A stretch of DNA of 64,000 bases from the NCBI GenBank assembly GCA_025738555.1, contig JAOVFP010000006.1, positions 5,704,001 through 5,768,000 of the forward strand. Direction: 5' to 3'. Both the position numbers and the translations under genes were made by a program. Shown piece after piece: positions 11,686-24,999 of this stretch (within the stretch, counting starts at the first letter, position 1; every line of letters starts with the position of its first letter). Below the pieces are notes generated by a model. That model saw only the letters and a list, made by a program, of their open reading frames with translations. It ran no database searches and was not told the origin of the DNA. Source of the stretch: Cyathus striatus (Eukaryota > Basidiomycota > Agaricomycetes > Agaricales > Nidulariaceae).

Positions 11686-14600
11686 ATGACAAGGCATAAC
11701 TCCCAAAGCCATCCCTCGACACTTCCCAGAGAGGGTGCCACTATCCAAGATAGAGAAACCCTCAATGAAGGGAATGATGAAATGGCTAGGGGAGGGCAGA
11801 ACAATACCAACCAACCAACACAATGTTGCCTAGAACATGAAAGTGCCCCAACACAGAACATACCAAACCAGAACAGCACAACTGTGAGTTCCCAAACTAC
11901 AAATAGAACCAGACATAATATAAGCACCCAAAATGTCAGACAAAATCCAAACATACCAAGGCACAAAATGAAAGTAAAGACCCTTCGTGCTCACATAACA
12001 ATAGCAACACTGAACATAAGAGGAGCAGGCTCACCAGCAACGACAGCTAAGTGGAGGCAGATAAACCAAATCCTAAAAACGGAACAAATCAGCATCCTTG
12101 CAGTTCAAGAAACACATCTAAAAGAAAATGAACTGAACAGACAAAACCAAATCTTCCAGAAATGTATGAGAATTATAAATTCCACAAACAGAGAAAATAC
12201 AGGAGCAGCAGGAGTGGCCTTCACTCTAAACAAGAAAAACACCATGTGGAAAGATGCAAGAACAATAGAGATCATACCTGGGAGAGCACTAATGCTGATA
12301 ATGCAATGGTGGAACAATGGTGAAACCATAAAAATATTAAATGTCTATGCACCAAACCAGAAACCAGAACAACTCACATTCTGGCAAAAGATCAAAGACA
12401 ATCTCGACAACAGAAGAATACTGAAACCAGACATCATTCTAGGTGACTTTAACATTGTAGAAGATAGTGCAGACAGACTCCCAGCACGCTCAGATGATAA
12501 CACTGTTGTGGAAGCCCTGAAAGATATAAAATCATGTCTGAACCTAGTAGACGGATGGTACACAGAAAACCCAGACTCAATCACATTCACATACACACAA
12601 GAAGCTACAAAGGCTTAGTCTAGAATTGACAGAATTTACATCAGCAAAAGAATGGAAAAACATAGTAGAAACTGGGGATTAACCCACAGTGGAATAGAAA
12701 CAGCAGACCATAAAATCACTTACACACAAATCTTTGATCCAGACACCTCCAAAATCAGCCCAGGAAAATAGTCCATCCCAAGCTATGCCCTGGAAAACAG
12801 TAACCTAAGAAAAGAATTAGTCATCCTGACAAAAACCCTAGGCAACAAACTCGCAGCCCATGACAACAGGGAAGAGGGTCAAAATGAAGCTGAACTAACC
12901 CCAAACTCCCACCCCAAGCAATCTGCATACCAAGAATACAAACAAGATTTAACTCAAAAAATAAAAGAACACTACAGAAAAAAAGTTCCCCAAATCTGAA
13001 ACACAATAAAGAGGAAAGAAGAAACAGTAAAACAAATACTACAGTCTAACACCCTAACAGAACAAGAAAAACAAGCCCTGTCTGCCACCATGGAAGATGA
13101 AATTAAGAAACTTAAAACAAAACAACACAATACCATAAGAAAACACATAAAAATATTATTCCACCTGGAACAAGATGTGATGGGAAAACATTGGATGAGC
13201 TCAATCTGCAAGTGCAAACCCTGGGATACAATAATAGCCCTCCAAGAAGACCCAAATACCCCAAAGAAACTGACAAGATTGTCAAAAAAAATGGCAAAGA
13301 TAGCACATGCCCACTACCTATGACTACAGAAAGAAAATGCCCCCACATCTGAAGAAGAAAAAGCTTGATACAGAGAAATGACAAACAAAATCTTGGGCAA
13401 CACCAAAAAAAAACTAAGTGACACAGCAGCAGAAGAAATAGATGCCCCCCTCACACCTAGGGATGTAAGACAGGCAATTGGTGACCTAAAGCCAGGCAAA
13501 TCCCTCAGCCTTGATGACATACCAAATGAATTCTGGAAAGAACTAGTCAAAATAAGTGATGAGGAAGAAAAACAAGGCAAACACACTTTTGACATAACCT
13601 CAATACTAGCAGACATATTCAATGAAATAAAAACAAGAGGCCTCCTGCAAAACTCACCATTCCACGAAGGCTGGATGTGCCCTATATACAAAAAAAAGGA
13701 TAAGACAGACATCACAAACTACCATCCCATAACAGTCCTCAACACAGACTACAAAATGCTAACCCGCATACTCACCAACAGAATAGCCCCCACCCTCCAG
13801 AACCTCATTCTCTCAGACCAAGCAGGATTTATAAAAGGGAGACAAATAGAAGACCAAATCGACTTGTTGAAGAACCTAATTGACTACAGCGAGGCAGAAG
13901 AAACAAATGGAATGATTGTCTTCCTGGGCCAAGAGAAGGCCTACAACAAAATCCTCCATAGCTACCTATGGGACACATTAGCAAATTACAGCTTCACAAA
14001 TGGAACAATAGCACTAATAAAAACACTATACACCAATGCAGAAACAAGCATTATGATTAATGGCTTCCTGAGTGATAAATACACCATATCAAGAGGCATC
14101 TGACAAGGAGACCCTCTATCATGCTTCCTATTTGACCTAGCAATAGAACCACTGGCCTCAATGCTCCAAAAAAGTAACCTAAGAGGATTTGACATACCAG
14201 GACACCCAAAGAAACTGATCATGAGCCTATTTACTAATGACACATCAGTCTTCCTCTCAGCAGAAGACAATACCAATGAACTATTCACAATCCTAAATGA
14301 ATGGTGTGCTGCATCAGGTGCTAAATTCAATGTTAGTAAAACAGAAATACTCCCCATAGGCAACACTACCCACTGACAGCTCATTAATAATGAAAGAAAA
14401 CAAAACCCAGCACATGAAGCAATATCACCCACAATAAAAATAGCCAAGGATGGCGAACCAATATGTGCCCTAGGGGCCTTTATCAGAAACAAAATCAATG
14501 ACACAGAAATCTGGACACCCACAATGGAGAAATGCAAAGATCTATTCAAAAAATGGGCTAGGATGAGCCCCACGCTAGAAGGCCAGTGCCAGCTGATCCA

Positions 14601-16360
14601 ATTAGTTGCAGGAGGAGAGACCCAATATAAAACGAGAGTTCAAGGAATGCCAAAGGAGGTCAAACAACACCTCCAAAAAATGAAAGCAAATTTCTTATGG
14701 GACAGCAGCCCATTCCTCATAGCAAAAAATATCATGAGAGAACCCCATGAACATGGAAGAAAGAAACTGCTAGACATAGAAATCAGGAATGAGGCAATAG
14801 AAGTAATGAAATTACAGCATTACCTAGACCTAAGTGAAAACAGACCAAGATGGGCATACCTTGCAGATAGCCTAATTGCAAGAGAAATCCCCAAAGACAG
14901 TCTACTAAAAAACCGAAAATTCACAGTAAACTGCTTCCTCCAGAACTGGCTTCCAAAGCAAACCAAAACAAACCTGCCAGGAAACCTAAAAAAGATGCTG
15001 AAAATAGCCTGAAACAGGAGAGTAAGCTTCTTCATGCTGATACTTGCAGAAGGTGTAAAACACAACCTACCAATATGGCACCACCTAGGACACAACAAAT
15101 CCAAGAAACCAAGGAATAATGGCAAGACTGCCAGATGCCTCCAGAACAACCACAAAATCATGACAATAGGAGACCTGACCATGATGAGGAGGCACTCCAC
15201 AAACAGTGCACAACCTGCACGACCCTTGAACACTGCCATGACATTGACAAATGAAAACTGGCAGGAGTAAAACTCATACAAGCCCTAAAACCCAAATGGT
15301 ACCCCTCACTATCCCCAATTGAAGAATCAATCTCAGAAGAACAAGAAGGTGAAGGCGAACACCTCACCCTTAGTATGAAAAAAGACATGATAATCACTAA
15401 CCTATGAGATGGTTTCAGAATATTCATAAACCCAACAGACAAATCAGACAATGCTCCAAACATAATCTTCAATGAATCCAATGCACCACACCCCAGAGAA
15501 CGGAAAATATGGTACACAGATGGGTCCTGTATGAAAAATGGCGACCTAGATGTGAGAGCAGGAGCAGGCCTATGGAATCCCCACCAAGAACAAGAAAATG
15601 AGGCAATACAAGTCCCTAAGCATCTACCCCAATCAAATAAATCAGGGGAAGCAGTAGGAATTCTATGCTCATCACAAAAAATGCCCTCCACCATGGACAT
15701 GGAATCAAGATCTGACTCACAAATCTCAATAAAAATGCTTACCATACATAGAAAACAAGCTGAAGACTGAGACTGAATAGAATACAAAAACAGTGAAGTC
15801 CTGAAAGCCACAATTGCCACAATCAGATCTTGCCAAGCAGGCATGTACCTAACAAAGGTGAAAGGCCACAGTGAAGAAGGAAATGAACAAGCAAACCAAC
15901 TTGCAGGGGAAGGGGCTTCCTCAGAACAAGACACATACATAAACACATATATAGAATGTGACCTAAGACTATCAGGTGTCAAACTCCAATCCATTACACA
16001 ATCATTAGCTTACCAAGGTATCCTGAGAGAGGAAAGATCCACCTCTGACCTAGAGAGAAGAAGCACAATGATAAATCTTGATATTATTAGATATGGCATA
16101 CATGAAAGAACTGGGAAGATACCTACAGACAAAGCAATATGGGCAAGCTCTAGATCAAAGAACATCCAACACAAAAGAGTAAGAAACTTTATCTGGAAAA
16201 CAATCAATGAAATCCACAAATGCAGCAAATACTGGAGGAAGATAAACTCACTAGAACACAGAGTCCACTGCCCAATGTGCGACACTGAAGAAACAATGGA
16301 ACACATACTAACAGAATGCAGAGCAACTGGACAAAACATTGTGTGGAAGCTAGTGTGAAG
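11686..16360 (+). pseudogene. LINE ORF2: endonuclease, reverse transcriptase, RNase H, zinc finger (Tad-like), decayed
   Basis: Polyprotein of a non-LTR retrotransposon. Domains in order: AP-type endonuclease (TLNIRG near 12010, VQETHL near 12103, ILGDFN near 12433, SRIDRIY after a stop at 12616-12618, ADHK near 12706); reverse transcriptase (13378-14700: SDQAGFIKGRQ, then GI-stop-QGDPLS near 14095, then FTNDTSVFL near 14230); RNase H (WYTDGSC near 15510, VKGHSEEGNEQANQLA near 15858); and a C-terminal CCHC-type finger (CPMC...HILTEC, 16269-16320). The catalytic FADD is changed to FTND and at least seven in-frame stops are present, mostly TGA. RGxRQGDP has TGA where Arg is expected. Inactive. 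The 3' end is not clear. Confidence 0.85.
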
Positions 16361-16724
16361 ACTCCTAGAAATGAGGAACATATCATGGGAAAATACATCC
16401 TTCAGCTTGATCCTCCAGAGAAAGAAGTATATAGTATTACTATTAACATGTACAATGATGTAGATATTCATACCTTACATTGTGATACATTCTTGAAGTT
16501 GTACATTTGTGATATCCATAGTAATAGTCAATGTACTCAGGAAGGAGGTGTGAAAGTAGCATATGATAAGATAACAATTATGGTCAGGGATTTTGGAATT
16601 GACATTTGTGATCTGAGAGAAGGTTGTGTTATGGTTAGAAACTCAAACCTGTTTTTTTCAAACACCACTTGCTTAAGGTCTAGAAAAATAATCTAGGATT
16701 CTAAATGCAGTGGGAAGTCACCCA

Positions 16725-17590
16725 ATGTCATTTCTAAATTTCATAAGTGCTTTAGTAATGTTATCACACATTTATCTTTTCCTTTATTCACAACAATATT
16801 GCTTTCTATCTGTCTTTTTATAACTGAATCTCTCAGAAACTCTGTAAAGTAAACAGTACATATGTGCATGCTAGTCTGATGTAGCCCTTTCTTTGATATA
16901 AGTGCTGTTCCCTCCCATAGTGAAGAACTTCAATGACACTGGACTGATTTTCTCAAAAATAAGTATGTAATGATATATTTTTTTCACAAAGAATCACTGT
17001 GATGAATAAGTATACAAAATGACATGACATAGAGCCTATTACATTGCCAATTATACTGCAACTATGTCATAAGATAGGCCTCATACAGATTTGACCACCC
17101 CATGTGATCAAAGCATTACAACATGTGATAAAACAGTAATTCAAAATTTACTTGCTACAGACTGAAAAAATTGTATACTCATAACTATGAAGTGTTGAAA
17201 ATATATTAATTGAGTAGCTTGACATTTCCAATTGAGAAAATAATGAAAATTGGAAGTGTGAATACCAAATTACCATTGCTGTCCCATTATAGAAGGTGCA
17301 AGGTTGGTACACCATCAAATAGTATTTTGCAAACCACATTTTGTAAACCAACTGTATTACCAGCATATAACTACTGATTGTGTAAAGCATGAATCTAAAT
17401 AACATCCAGTTATATGAGGCTAAAATAATGAGAAATGAGGAAGTCAATATCAAATTACTGGCTGTCACACATAATGAAAGGTCAGATAAGATAATATATT
17501 AGCACTGAGGTCACTGCTAGTACAAGGGTTGACCGAAAAATTTGGAGGTTGTACTCACAAATGAACAGAATCTAATTTATTGCATTGCCA
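16725..17590. other. no gene recognised; MFS middle part presumably decayed or lost
   Basis: AT-rich, CpG-poor sequence between the right inverted end of the insertion and the recognisable second half of the MFS gene. I could not align it to TM3-TM6. Confidence 0.4.
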
Positions 17591-17593
17591 CAA

Positions 17594-20095
17594 TGGCACC
17601 AGTATCCAACAAAAGAAAATGACTCAGAAACAATCTATGGGAAGGAAGAAAGAGAAAACACAAAGAATCAGTGGTGGAATCTCATGCTGAGAACAATGAT
17701 ACTGAGACAGTGAGGTATAATCATTCTGTTGGTGCATTACATATACTGATGAAGAGCATTAGAGCAATGACAGTCAAGAGAAGAAAAGACAAACAAGTGG
17801 TAAATATTAAAGCAGAAAGCATGAGCTGTATGGAAATCTACTGGAAATACAAACATTCATAGTCAGTATGAGAATCCAGAACACCACTGGTCTACAGTCA
17901 TGGGATGCAGAATTATCAAGCCTATCAAGTTCCTATTCACAGAACCAATCATTCAGGTCTTTGCTTTATACATGGCTGTACTGTATAGTGTACTATACCT
18001 CAGCTTAACTAGTGGATATACCACATGGTCCTATTTTCAGTCCTAATTTCATTTTACTTGCAGCATTTGTGAAAGTATTCACTGACCAGTATGGTGAATC
18101 CACAGGAATTGCTGGTGTTCATTATCTTGCAATTGCCTTAGGGTCAACTGGTAAGATCCTCTGACATCTGTTTCTCAAAATTATTTGCTAATGAGATCCT
18201 AGTGGGTAGTATGGAGGAGGATATTGGGTTGGCAGTATCCTCAATGCATAGAAATGATGTGAGTGAATGGACATCCATCCATCCTTCAGATCCAGTGAGC
18301 TCACATTGAGAGAGTGAAAGGGGGGGAAATGCAAAACTAGTATTCTCAAAGTGTACATATGACAGATATATGAATATGGAAATGAACAATGTAAGTATTA
18401 GTAATTGAGAATGTGGACACAATGTGGAATGGAAATTGAAAACAAGTGAAAACTGCATTTTACCATGCAGGCAGAATGCATGCTCTACAGTGGACAAGTT
18501 GGTGCTCGTGTGTTGAACAAGGTGTATTGTAAATTGAAAGAGAAGAACAGAGGCATAGGTACTTCAGAGATGAGGTAATTGGCACATTGATTTTGACCAG
18601 ACCCAGCTCTAATTGCTGTATGTGTCACTCCCACACATGTCTCAACTGACTATCAACTGACTCTCACCTGACTCTCATATAGGTCTCAATAGTCTCACCT
18701 GACTCTCATCTGACTCTCAACTAAGTCTCAGAAGTCAGGTTAGATTCTCATCTGACTGTCATTTGACTGTCAACTGAGTCTCAAGAGTCAGGTGAGAGTC
18801 AGTTGAGACTTCTGGAATTGGTATTGGGCTTAGCTTGGATTCTTACCTTACTCTCACCTGATGTGTGACATGTTGAAAAGAGTGTGACATGTCTTGTCAC
18901 ACTTGTCACAGTATCATAGCCATCACAATTGTCCATGTGACAAATGTGGGAAAAGTGTGACACTTTTTCCCACACTTATCACACTTTTTTCTAACATTTT
19001 CCAACATGTCACGCTTTTCCCACACTTGTCATATATGTCACACTTTTTCCAACATTTTCCAACATGTCACACTTTTCCCACACTTGTCACACATATTACA
19101 CTTTTTCCAACATTTTCCGACATGTCACGCTTTTTCCAACATTTTCCAGCATGTCACACTTTTTCCCTTGTCACATTGATCACCAATAATGTATTGACAA
19201 CTTGCTTATTCAACAAATAACTATCACTGATAGTCTAATGAGAGTCCTATCAATCTAGTCTCAGATTACTATTGAGACCTGAGTGAGAGAGGTTTGAGTT
19301 TTGTGAAAATTTATCATCTAACTCTCACCTGACTCTCACCTAGCTCTCATCTGACTGTCATTTCAGGCTAAAAATCTCAACCTACTCTCAACTGACTCTC
19401 AATCTACTCTCAGAGAGTCTCAACTGACTATCAACTGACTCTCTGATAGTCAGTTGAAACATGTGGCTAAGTGTATTGATCTCTCTAATTGTATGAAAAT
19501 ATACAGGTTGCCACTCTTAATGGTTTCTGCTACCACACTACTGATTGGATTGTTGATCTATGGGTGGACTGTGAAAGCACATCTATTTTGGCTTATACCA
19601 GGTTCAAAGATTTACATACTAAGTCTGATAACAAGCTAATATTGGTGTTTTCACAGATTTCAGGGTGTTCATCTTCTCCATCAGAATTGGTATGTCACAA
19701 ACCTTCTATTTCTATCCACATAATTTAATACAGCCAATGATGTCAGGTGGTAACTGGACATGCATTCAGGCATACTTCGTGAGTGTTCATTATTGGCATG
19801 CCATGGGCAATGCTGAACATGTTCTCTAGGTGGACAGCTATTCTATGTATGCAGCAAGTGCCATCACTGGCATTATGTCATTCAGATCCTTGGCTGGATT
19901 TGGATTCCCATTATTTGCAGACAGATGTACAGAGCACTGGGAGATGGTATGTCATTCTGATCATTGTACATAGATATCCTCTGAACTTCTCCCAAAGGCT
20001 GGGGAAACACCATTCTAGCTTTAATATATTTAGTCATCAGGTGTCCTGCTCCATTCATCTTTTATTGATATGGATCCTGACTGTGTGACTGGAGT
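17594..20095 (+). pseudogene. MFS transporter pseudogene, C-terminal half
   Basis: Continues the transporter begun at 7226. Recognisable blocks, in order: an MFS linker-like stretch near 17594; IIKPIKFLFTEPIIQVFALY at about 17910-17975; a block ending GIAGVHYLAIALGSTG at 18100-18150; GQVGARVLNKVYCKLKEKN at 18490-18550; LPLLMVSATTLLIGLLIYGW at 19508-19570; MYAASAITGIMSF then LAGFGFPLFA at 19845-19925; GWGNTILALIYLVIRCPAPF at 19997-20060. These correspond to the central loop through TM12 of fungal drug:H+ antiporter-type MFS proteins. Stops, frame changes and two tandem-repeat blocks (18640-19460) interrupt it. CpG is nearly absent. Confidence 0.8.
18640..19460. repeat. two tandem-repeat families inside the MFS pseudogene
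   Basis: 18645-18830 and 19315-19455 repeat CTCAACTGACTCTCACCTGA-like 10-20 bp phrases. Between them (18865-19170) a phrase of about 60 bp built from CACACTTTTTCC, AACATTTTCC and AACATGTCAC repeats about five times. They lie between two MFS coding blocks, so they expanded in an intron or after gene death. Confidence 0.8.
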
Positions 20096-20860
20096 AAAGC
20101 AGCATCAGTGGAGTAGGAGCGTGAAGATGTGAATATTCTAAGATATCTATAGCATGATTTACTATTCTAAACATTGTGTATTACTATGAATGCAATGATC
20201 TTCCCAATATTGCTTCCTTTCCATTGGATCTTCTTTCCTAGCTTTCCATCACTGCAAGTGCTCAAGGTATACCAATGATCAGCTGGTGACATGTTGACAT
20301 ATCACCTGACCATGCATACAATTGTATTGGCATTGATAACCATTGTGCTATTTCACTGGTACTCAATGTTTGCTATGATAAAGTTCTGGTTGGGATGTTT
20401 ATTGTACAAGTCCGATAGTCACGTGATTTACAGGTTCAAAGAACAAGTTAATCAGTATTGAGTTCAAGTCTCTATTCATAAGCTCTTAAGTTGATTAGAC
20501 TTAAGTATGAGTGAAGTGAATGATTCAAAGTAAAGCTAGTTTGATTTAAGCTGAAGCTTGAGCTCTACAGCCCAAGTTACTATGATTTAAATACAAATGA
20601 GCTTGTACTAATAATAAGTGAAAATGTAACTAAATAAGTCAAGATGCTGTGCATTGACTATGCATTACTGTGGTGCAGCAAGAAGAAAGAAAGGTAATCT
20701 AAGTAAGGTAAAGTGACTCAAAATGAATTGAATGACAAGTGACAACCATGTAAGTAAGAAGTCATGTGTTTGGTATTAAAGGTAATACCAAACAAGTCAA
20801 AGAAAAGAAAAGAAAAGATATGTAAACAAGTAAAGATAAAGAAAAATTGTAACAATGTTG
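20096..20860. other. AT-rich non-coding region with simple repeats
   Basis: It includes an AAGAAAAGAAAAG run near 20805. No gene or RNA recognised. Confidence 0.4.
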
Positions 20861-21479
20861 ACTCTATGGTGCCAATTCAAATGTCCAAAATAACTTATCA
20901 ATTGAATTTTAATTCATAACTTGAAAGCAACAACTATCATGTACCATCCAAAGGTGAATACATGAGTACCTACACCAACACTGTGTATTGACCTAGTAAT
21001 ACAGAGGGTACTAATAACTGTTATATTGGTTAGATTCGCAAACTACCTTTAGTGTGCAATGCAAGTCACAATAGAAATTGCTCAGTTGTTCATAGAACAT
21101 GTCACTCTATTTGGCAACCCCAGCCATCCAGACGTCCATCTCTTAAAGCATGCTCCTTGACATGTAAAGCATTCACTGACCTATCTCAGCATCACATTTT
21201 TCAAACAGTTGTACTTTTCAGCAACCTCATCCAAACCTCATTATCAGAAATGGATATCCAAAATATTTGTGTTTACATAAGGCTTTCATGACATCCACAC
21301 ACCTGGCACATTACATTTGTGAATTTTACATAAACAATTTCATCAATTGGGAAGTGCAGCATTTTTTCTTGAATCAGAGCACTTTCCCCAAAATGCTCAG
21401 TATGCTTCGAAACTTAACAGTATTCAATTTACAGTCCTCTTGACAGCATCCATTTGTTTACTCATGTTATTATCAAAAG
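20860..21479 (+). pseudogene. F-box-like gene fragment, N-terminal region
   Basis: The block 21130-21215 reads SLTCKAFTDLSQHHIFQTVV, the pattern of the F-box helix in basidiomycete F-box/LRR proteins (adaptor subunits of SCF ubiquitin ligases). The upstream 20880-21050 and downstream parts align with 26227-26760, a second copy. Stops are frequent (for example near 21290 and 21330) and CpG is depleted. The hAT element begins directly after it. F-box assignment is by pattern, not search. Confidence 0.5.
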
Positions 21480-24400
21480 TAGGGACTAACATGGTTAGCC
21501 AAAAATCAGTTATATAACCATATCCAGTTTACCATATGGATATATATCCATTTGGATAAAGTACTGTATTATCCATGGATCCTGCCATATCCATAATTAT
21601 ACATACATAAATTTAGAAGTAATGTTTAAACTCAGCTAACTAGTGACTGGCATGTCATCAAAGATGTATTTTTAGAATTTGAAGTACTTCAAGACACCCT
21701 GAGATCAACTTCCCATCATTTTCATTCCTACTCTGCACATTTATATCATGCCACCTAAGGGTACACACAGGAAGGGTCACTCTGCCAAAGCACCAACCAC
21801 CCAACCAGCAGTACCAGGTAGTAATGTTGCTGCTGTCTCTGAGAGAAACATGTTTTGTACACCAACTCCAGAAGACATATCTGGTGTTATTACTGCTCCA
21901 GTTATTATTTCTCCTATCAAAAGCAGACAACAGAAGAATGCAGTTAAGCTATCAAAAAAAAGTGATGCTGAGATATGGGATATATCAGATGAAGATATTC
22001 TAGGTGAGTTACAGCCTGCCTAAATAATCCACAAAATTACCAAAAATTAAACTAGAAGGCACATGTGCTACCTGGCAGTCTGATGCATATGATCACTACA
22101 ATGCATCTATCCAGTGCAGACCAAGAGCAAATGGCCAACCAGGTGTTATAGACCTTGTTTTTAGGACTCTGAAAGAACATCCTGCACATACACATGAACA
22201 ACTGAATACAGCAGATGCCACAAGCAATTTATGCAAATATATGGATATTTGTGATGTACACTTCAGTGGCCCACAGCTCATTACATCTTCTAAGTCTGTT
22301 ATCATTCCTTCCTTACAGTATTCTGAAGCAGCCCATCATGCACTCATTGCTCTTCGATGTGCTAAGCACCATCATCCATTCAACTTTGTTTTGGATGAAG
22401 AATATCAGAAGAAAGTGGAAATGTTACATCCTGGTACCAAAATTCCACTTCCTATTACAATTAGCTATGACATACATGCTTTATACATTGAGTTTTCAAA
22501 GCATGTTAAGGAGTACTTTTTGGTAGGAATTAAATCTCATATGAATTAAAATTAATCATACTCATAGTTAACAGAAATTAGGAATTTCAGTTCATATTGC
22601 TTTGGATGAATGGACTGCACCAATCACCATTTCCTATCTTGGTGTAGTTGTTATTTGGTATGTGGATGGAGTCATTTATCATGCTGTATTGGAGTTTATT
22701 TGGTAAGCAACTTTCAAACATTATATTATCATATACTGATGGTCAACAATTAGGCTTACCAAAAGCCATAGTAGTCAATACCTTGCAGAGGTTCTGGCTG
22801 ATTGTATAAAATGCTTTGGCCTTAAAATTCATGTGCTCTGCATGGATAATGCAGCTAACTGTGATGGTCTAGCTTGTAGTCTACCTGATTATCTTCCAGA
22901 ATTTGAAGGAATGTCATTCTGAACTAGATGCTTTGCTCATATTATCAATTTAGTTGCAAAGGTAGATGGATTGTATTTCAGAAATAAATATTTTAACTGA
23001 TACAATGTTTAGATTTTCATAGCTTTCTTCTTCAGGCAGCCAATAAAGAAGAAGGCTATCCAAATAGCAGCAAATACAGTCAGATCAAATTGAAGATGTG
23101 GAGAGGCAACTTCAAATATTGCCATAGAAACTGAAATTATAATTGATCAAGGTGATGAAAGGTTGGATGATGAAGAGGCTGCTAAAGAAGAGGCTAATGT
23201 ATCTGGTGACGTGGCTCTTGAGGATGATGGTAAGGAGACACATGACAATGTGGCTGTCAAAACTCTCCAGGAGAAGGCTATTCAGATGATGGAAAGTGAA
23301 GGTATTCAAATTGCATTGGGAATTTTTCCTCAGGTATATTCATTTATAATTATAAATAACTGCTTTCTGACTTCTACATAGGTAGCAGGATTGGCTTGCT
23401 AGGTTCATGATGCAACAATGGTAAAAGAGAAGTTTGACATGCTTGTCAAATATGATAAAGACTTCAGTGTACTTCAAGAACTCTTGATCAACATGTTCCA
23501 ACCTGCTGGAATTCAGACCTTGCTTGTTTATCTTCACATATATTTTTCCAGCCTGTGATTGAACAACTAACTGGAAATTCCATCAATAAGTTGCAGCAAT
23601 TTTGATATCAGAGAGGCAGTGGGAACTTGCATGTGAAGTTGAAGAAGTTCTATTGGTATGTTGAAAGTTCATCTTAAATATTATTCTGATTAGTTTGCAA
23701 TAGCTATTTCAAACATTTACAAAACTATTCTCCACAGAAGAGGTTCCTTTGATAGTAGATGCCTTGCCTGAACTAGAACATATTCAGCAGTCACTAGTAT
23801 CTGTCAAACAGGATACAGGTGCTGCAGATGTTATTTGTGTCAAAGGACAGGCAGCTCTTCTTTTTCTGGAAAAATACTCTATATTTACAAATGATTATGA
23901 TGTTTACTTGATTGCAATTGGTATATGTTTTTGTCAGTTATTATATTTGCTATCTTCTGATTACATTTATCTGCAATTATGTGCCCAGATTGTAAATTGA
24001 AATGGTTTAAAGATAATGGATGCAAGCCAAGTGAAATAAGAGATATCAAAACAACTGTTATTGATTGTTGGAAAAAGAAATATGCACCAGATGGGGAAGG
24101 GGAAGAGATAGAGTCAGAAACACTACAGGTATTTAAACATTTATAAATATTTATTGTGCTAACTTTGATTTGACTTTGATAGGAGATCTGACTTTCAAAA
24201 TATTCACTTCTGGGTATTGAACCACTACCAGTTATTGATAGAGTTGAAGGATATCTTACAGACCTCTTGGTTCCTACCTCTTCCATTGTGAATATGGGTG
24301 GATATATGAAATATTGGAATAATACTCAGAGTATTCAGCCATATGTTTCACATATGGGCTTGGACTTCTGCTCAGCTCCCAGTAAGTTAAATGCCATTAT

Positions 24401-24913
24401 TTTAGTAATTAAATTCTAATTGAGTTGTAGCATCTTCAGTTGATTGTGAACAAGCTTTCTCATCAGGCTGTTTACAGATTAATCACTTGCAGCACAATAT
24501 GAGTTCACAAACTTTTAAAGCCCAAATGGCTTTAGGCTCATGGGCTAAAACCCCTTTGTTTCCAGGCTTCAATTCAGCAACTCAGGTAATTGAGAAGGTA
24601 ATGAGTGGATTATCATAGGTATCTCAAAGTTCAAAATAACATGAAGTGTAAATTAGTGTAATTCTATGTGTATTTACAAATTACTTATGCAATCCTTCAT
24701 TATTTATTATTGAATAGCAGTTTATTACTTCAAAATATAAGTCATTAGTCAATTGGGAATCTTAATTAATGAATTAAGCTTGTGCCAAGTAATTAACATG
24801 AATAATTATGGATACAGCAGATATCTGCAGATTTATCCATAACCGGTCCAAATTATATGTATAACCATTGTTAATATCTGGATATGGTCCAGATGTATCT
24901 GTGTTAGACCCTA
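21480..24913 (+). mobile_element. hAT (Activator-like) DNA transposon, decayed
   Basis: Ends TAGGGACTAACA (21480-21491) and, inverted, TAGGGTCTAACA (24902-24913) form a 12-bp TIR with one mismatch. Just inside both ends are many ATCCATA/TATGGAT motifs (21510-21600 and 24805-24900), like the subterminal transposase-binding motifs of hAT elements. Flanks ATCAAAAG and ATAAAAGC resemble a decayed 8-bp target duplication but do not match exactly. It encloses a recognisable hAT transposase. Confidence 0.75.
21748..24620 (+). pseudogene. hAT transposase pseudogene
   Basis: Starts at ATG 21748 (MPPKGTHRKGH...). Blocks in order: a BED/N-terminal region to about 22400; LDEWTAPITISYLGVVV near 22600 (RNase H-like core); then TRCFAHIINLVAK near 22922-22962, preceded by a TGA where CGA (Arg) is expected; then the hATC dimerisation domain (SSVDCEQAFSSGCLQINHL near 24436, SQTFKAQMALGSW near 24507). 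Introns of about 50-60 bp appear between blocks. Multiple stops make it inactive. Confidence 0.8.
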
Positions 24914-24999
24914 ATAAAAGCCTACATCTTTGGACCTGGACTCATGGTGCCATTCTTTCACCCATTCTTGCTGGCCTCTTCTTGACCTCTTCTCCTCAC

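Larger units (their letters stand above)
7731..16724. mobile_element. composite insertion with inverted terminal sequences, carrying a dead LINE
   Basis: TGGGTGACTTCC begins at 7731 and again at 7849. Its reverse complement ends at 16724. The right end matches the 7731 copy (through TTAAGCAAGTGGTG and TTTCTAACCATA) and matches the 7849 copy (through AGAATCCTAGA and CTTAAG). The inverted similarity extends over roughly 110 bp. No clear target duplication is seen (flanks TCTAATAG and ATGTCATT). The LINE inside probably jumped into an older TIR element, and the whole disrupts the MFS gene. Element class is undetermined. Confidence 0.55.

Noticed and set aside
7731..16724. 9-kb segment as a single autonomous cut-and-paste transposon
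   Set aside because: No transposase was found, only LINE proteins, and no target duplication; reported as composite of uncertain class.
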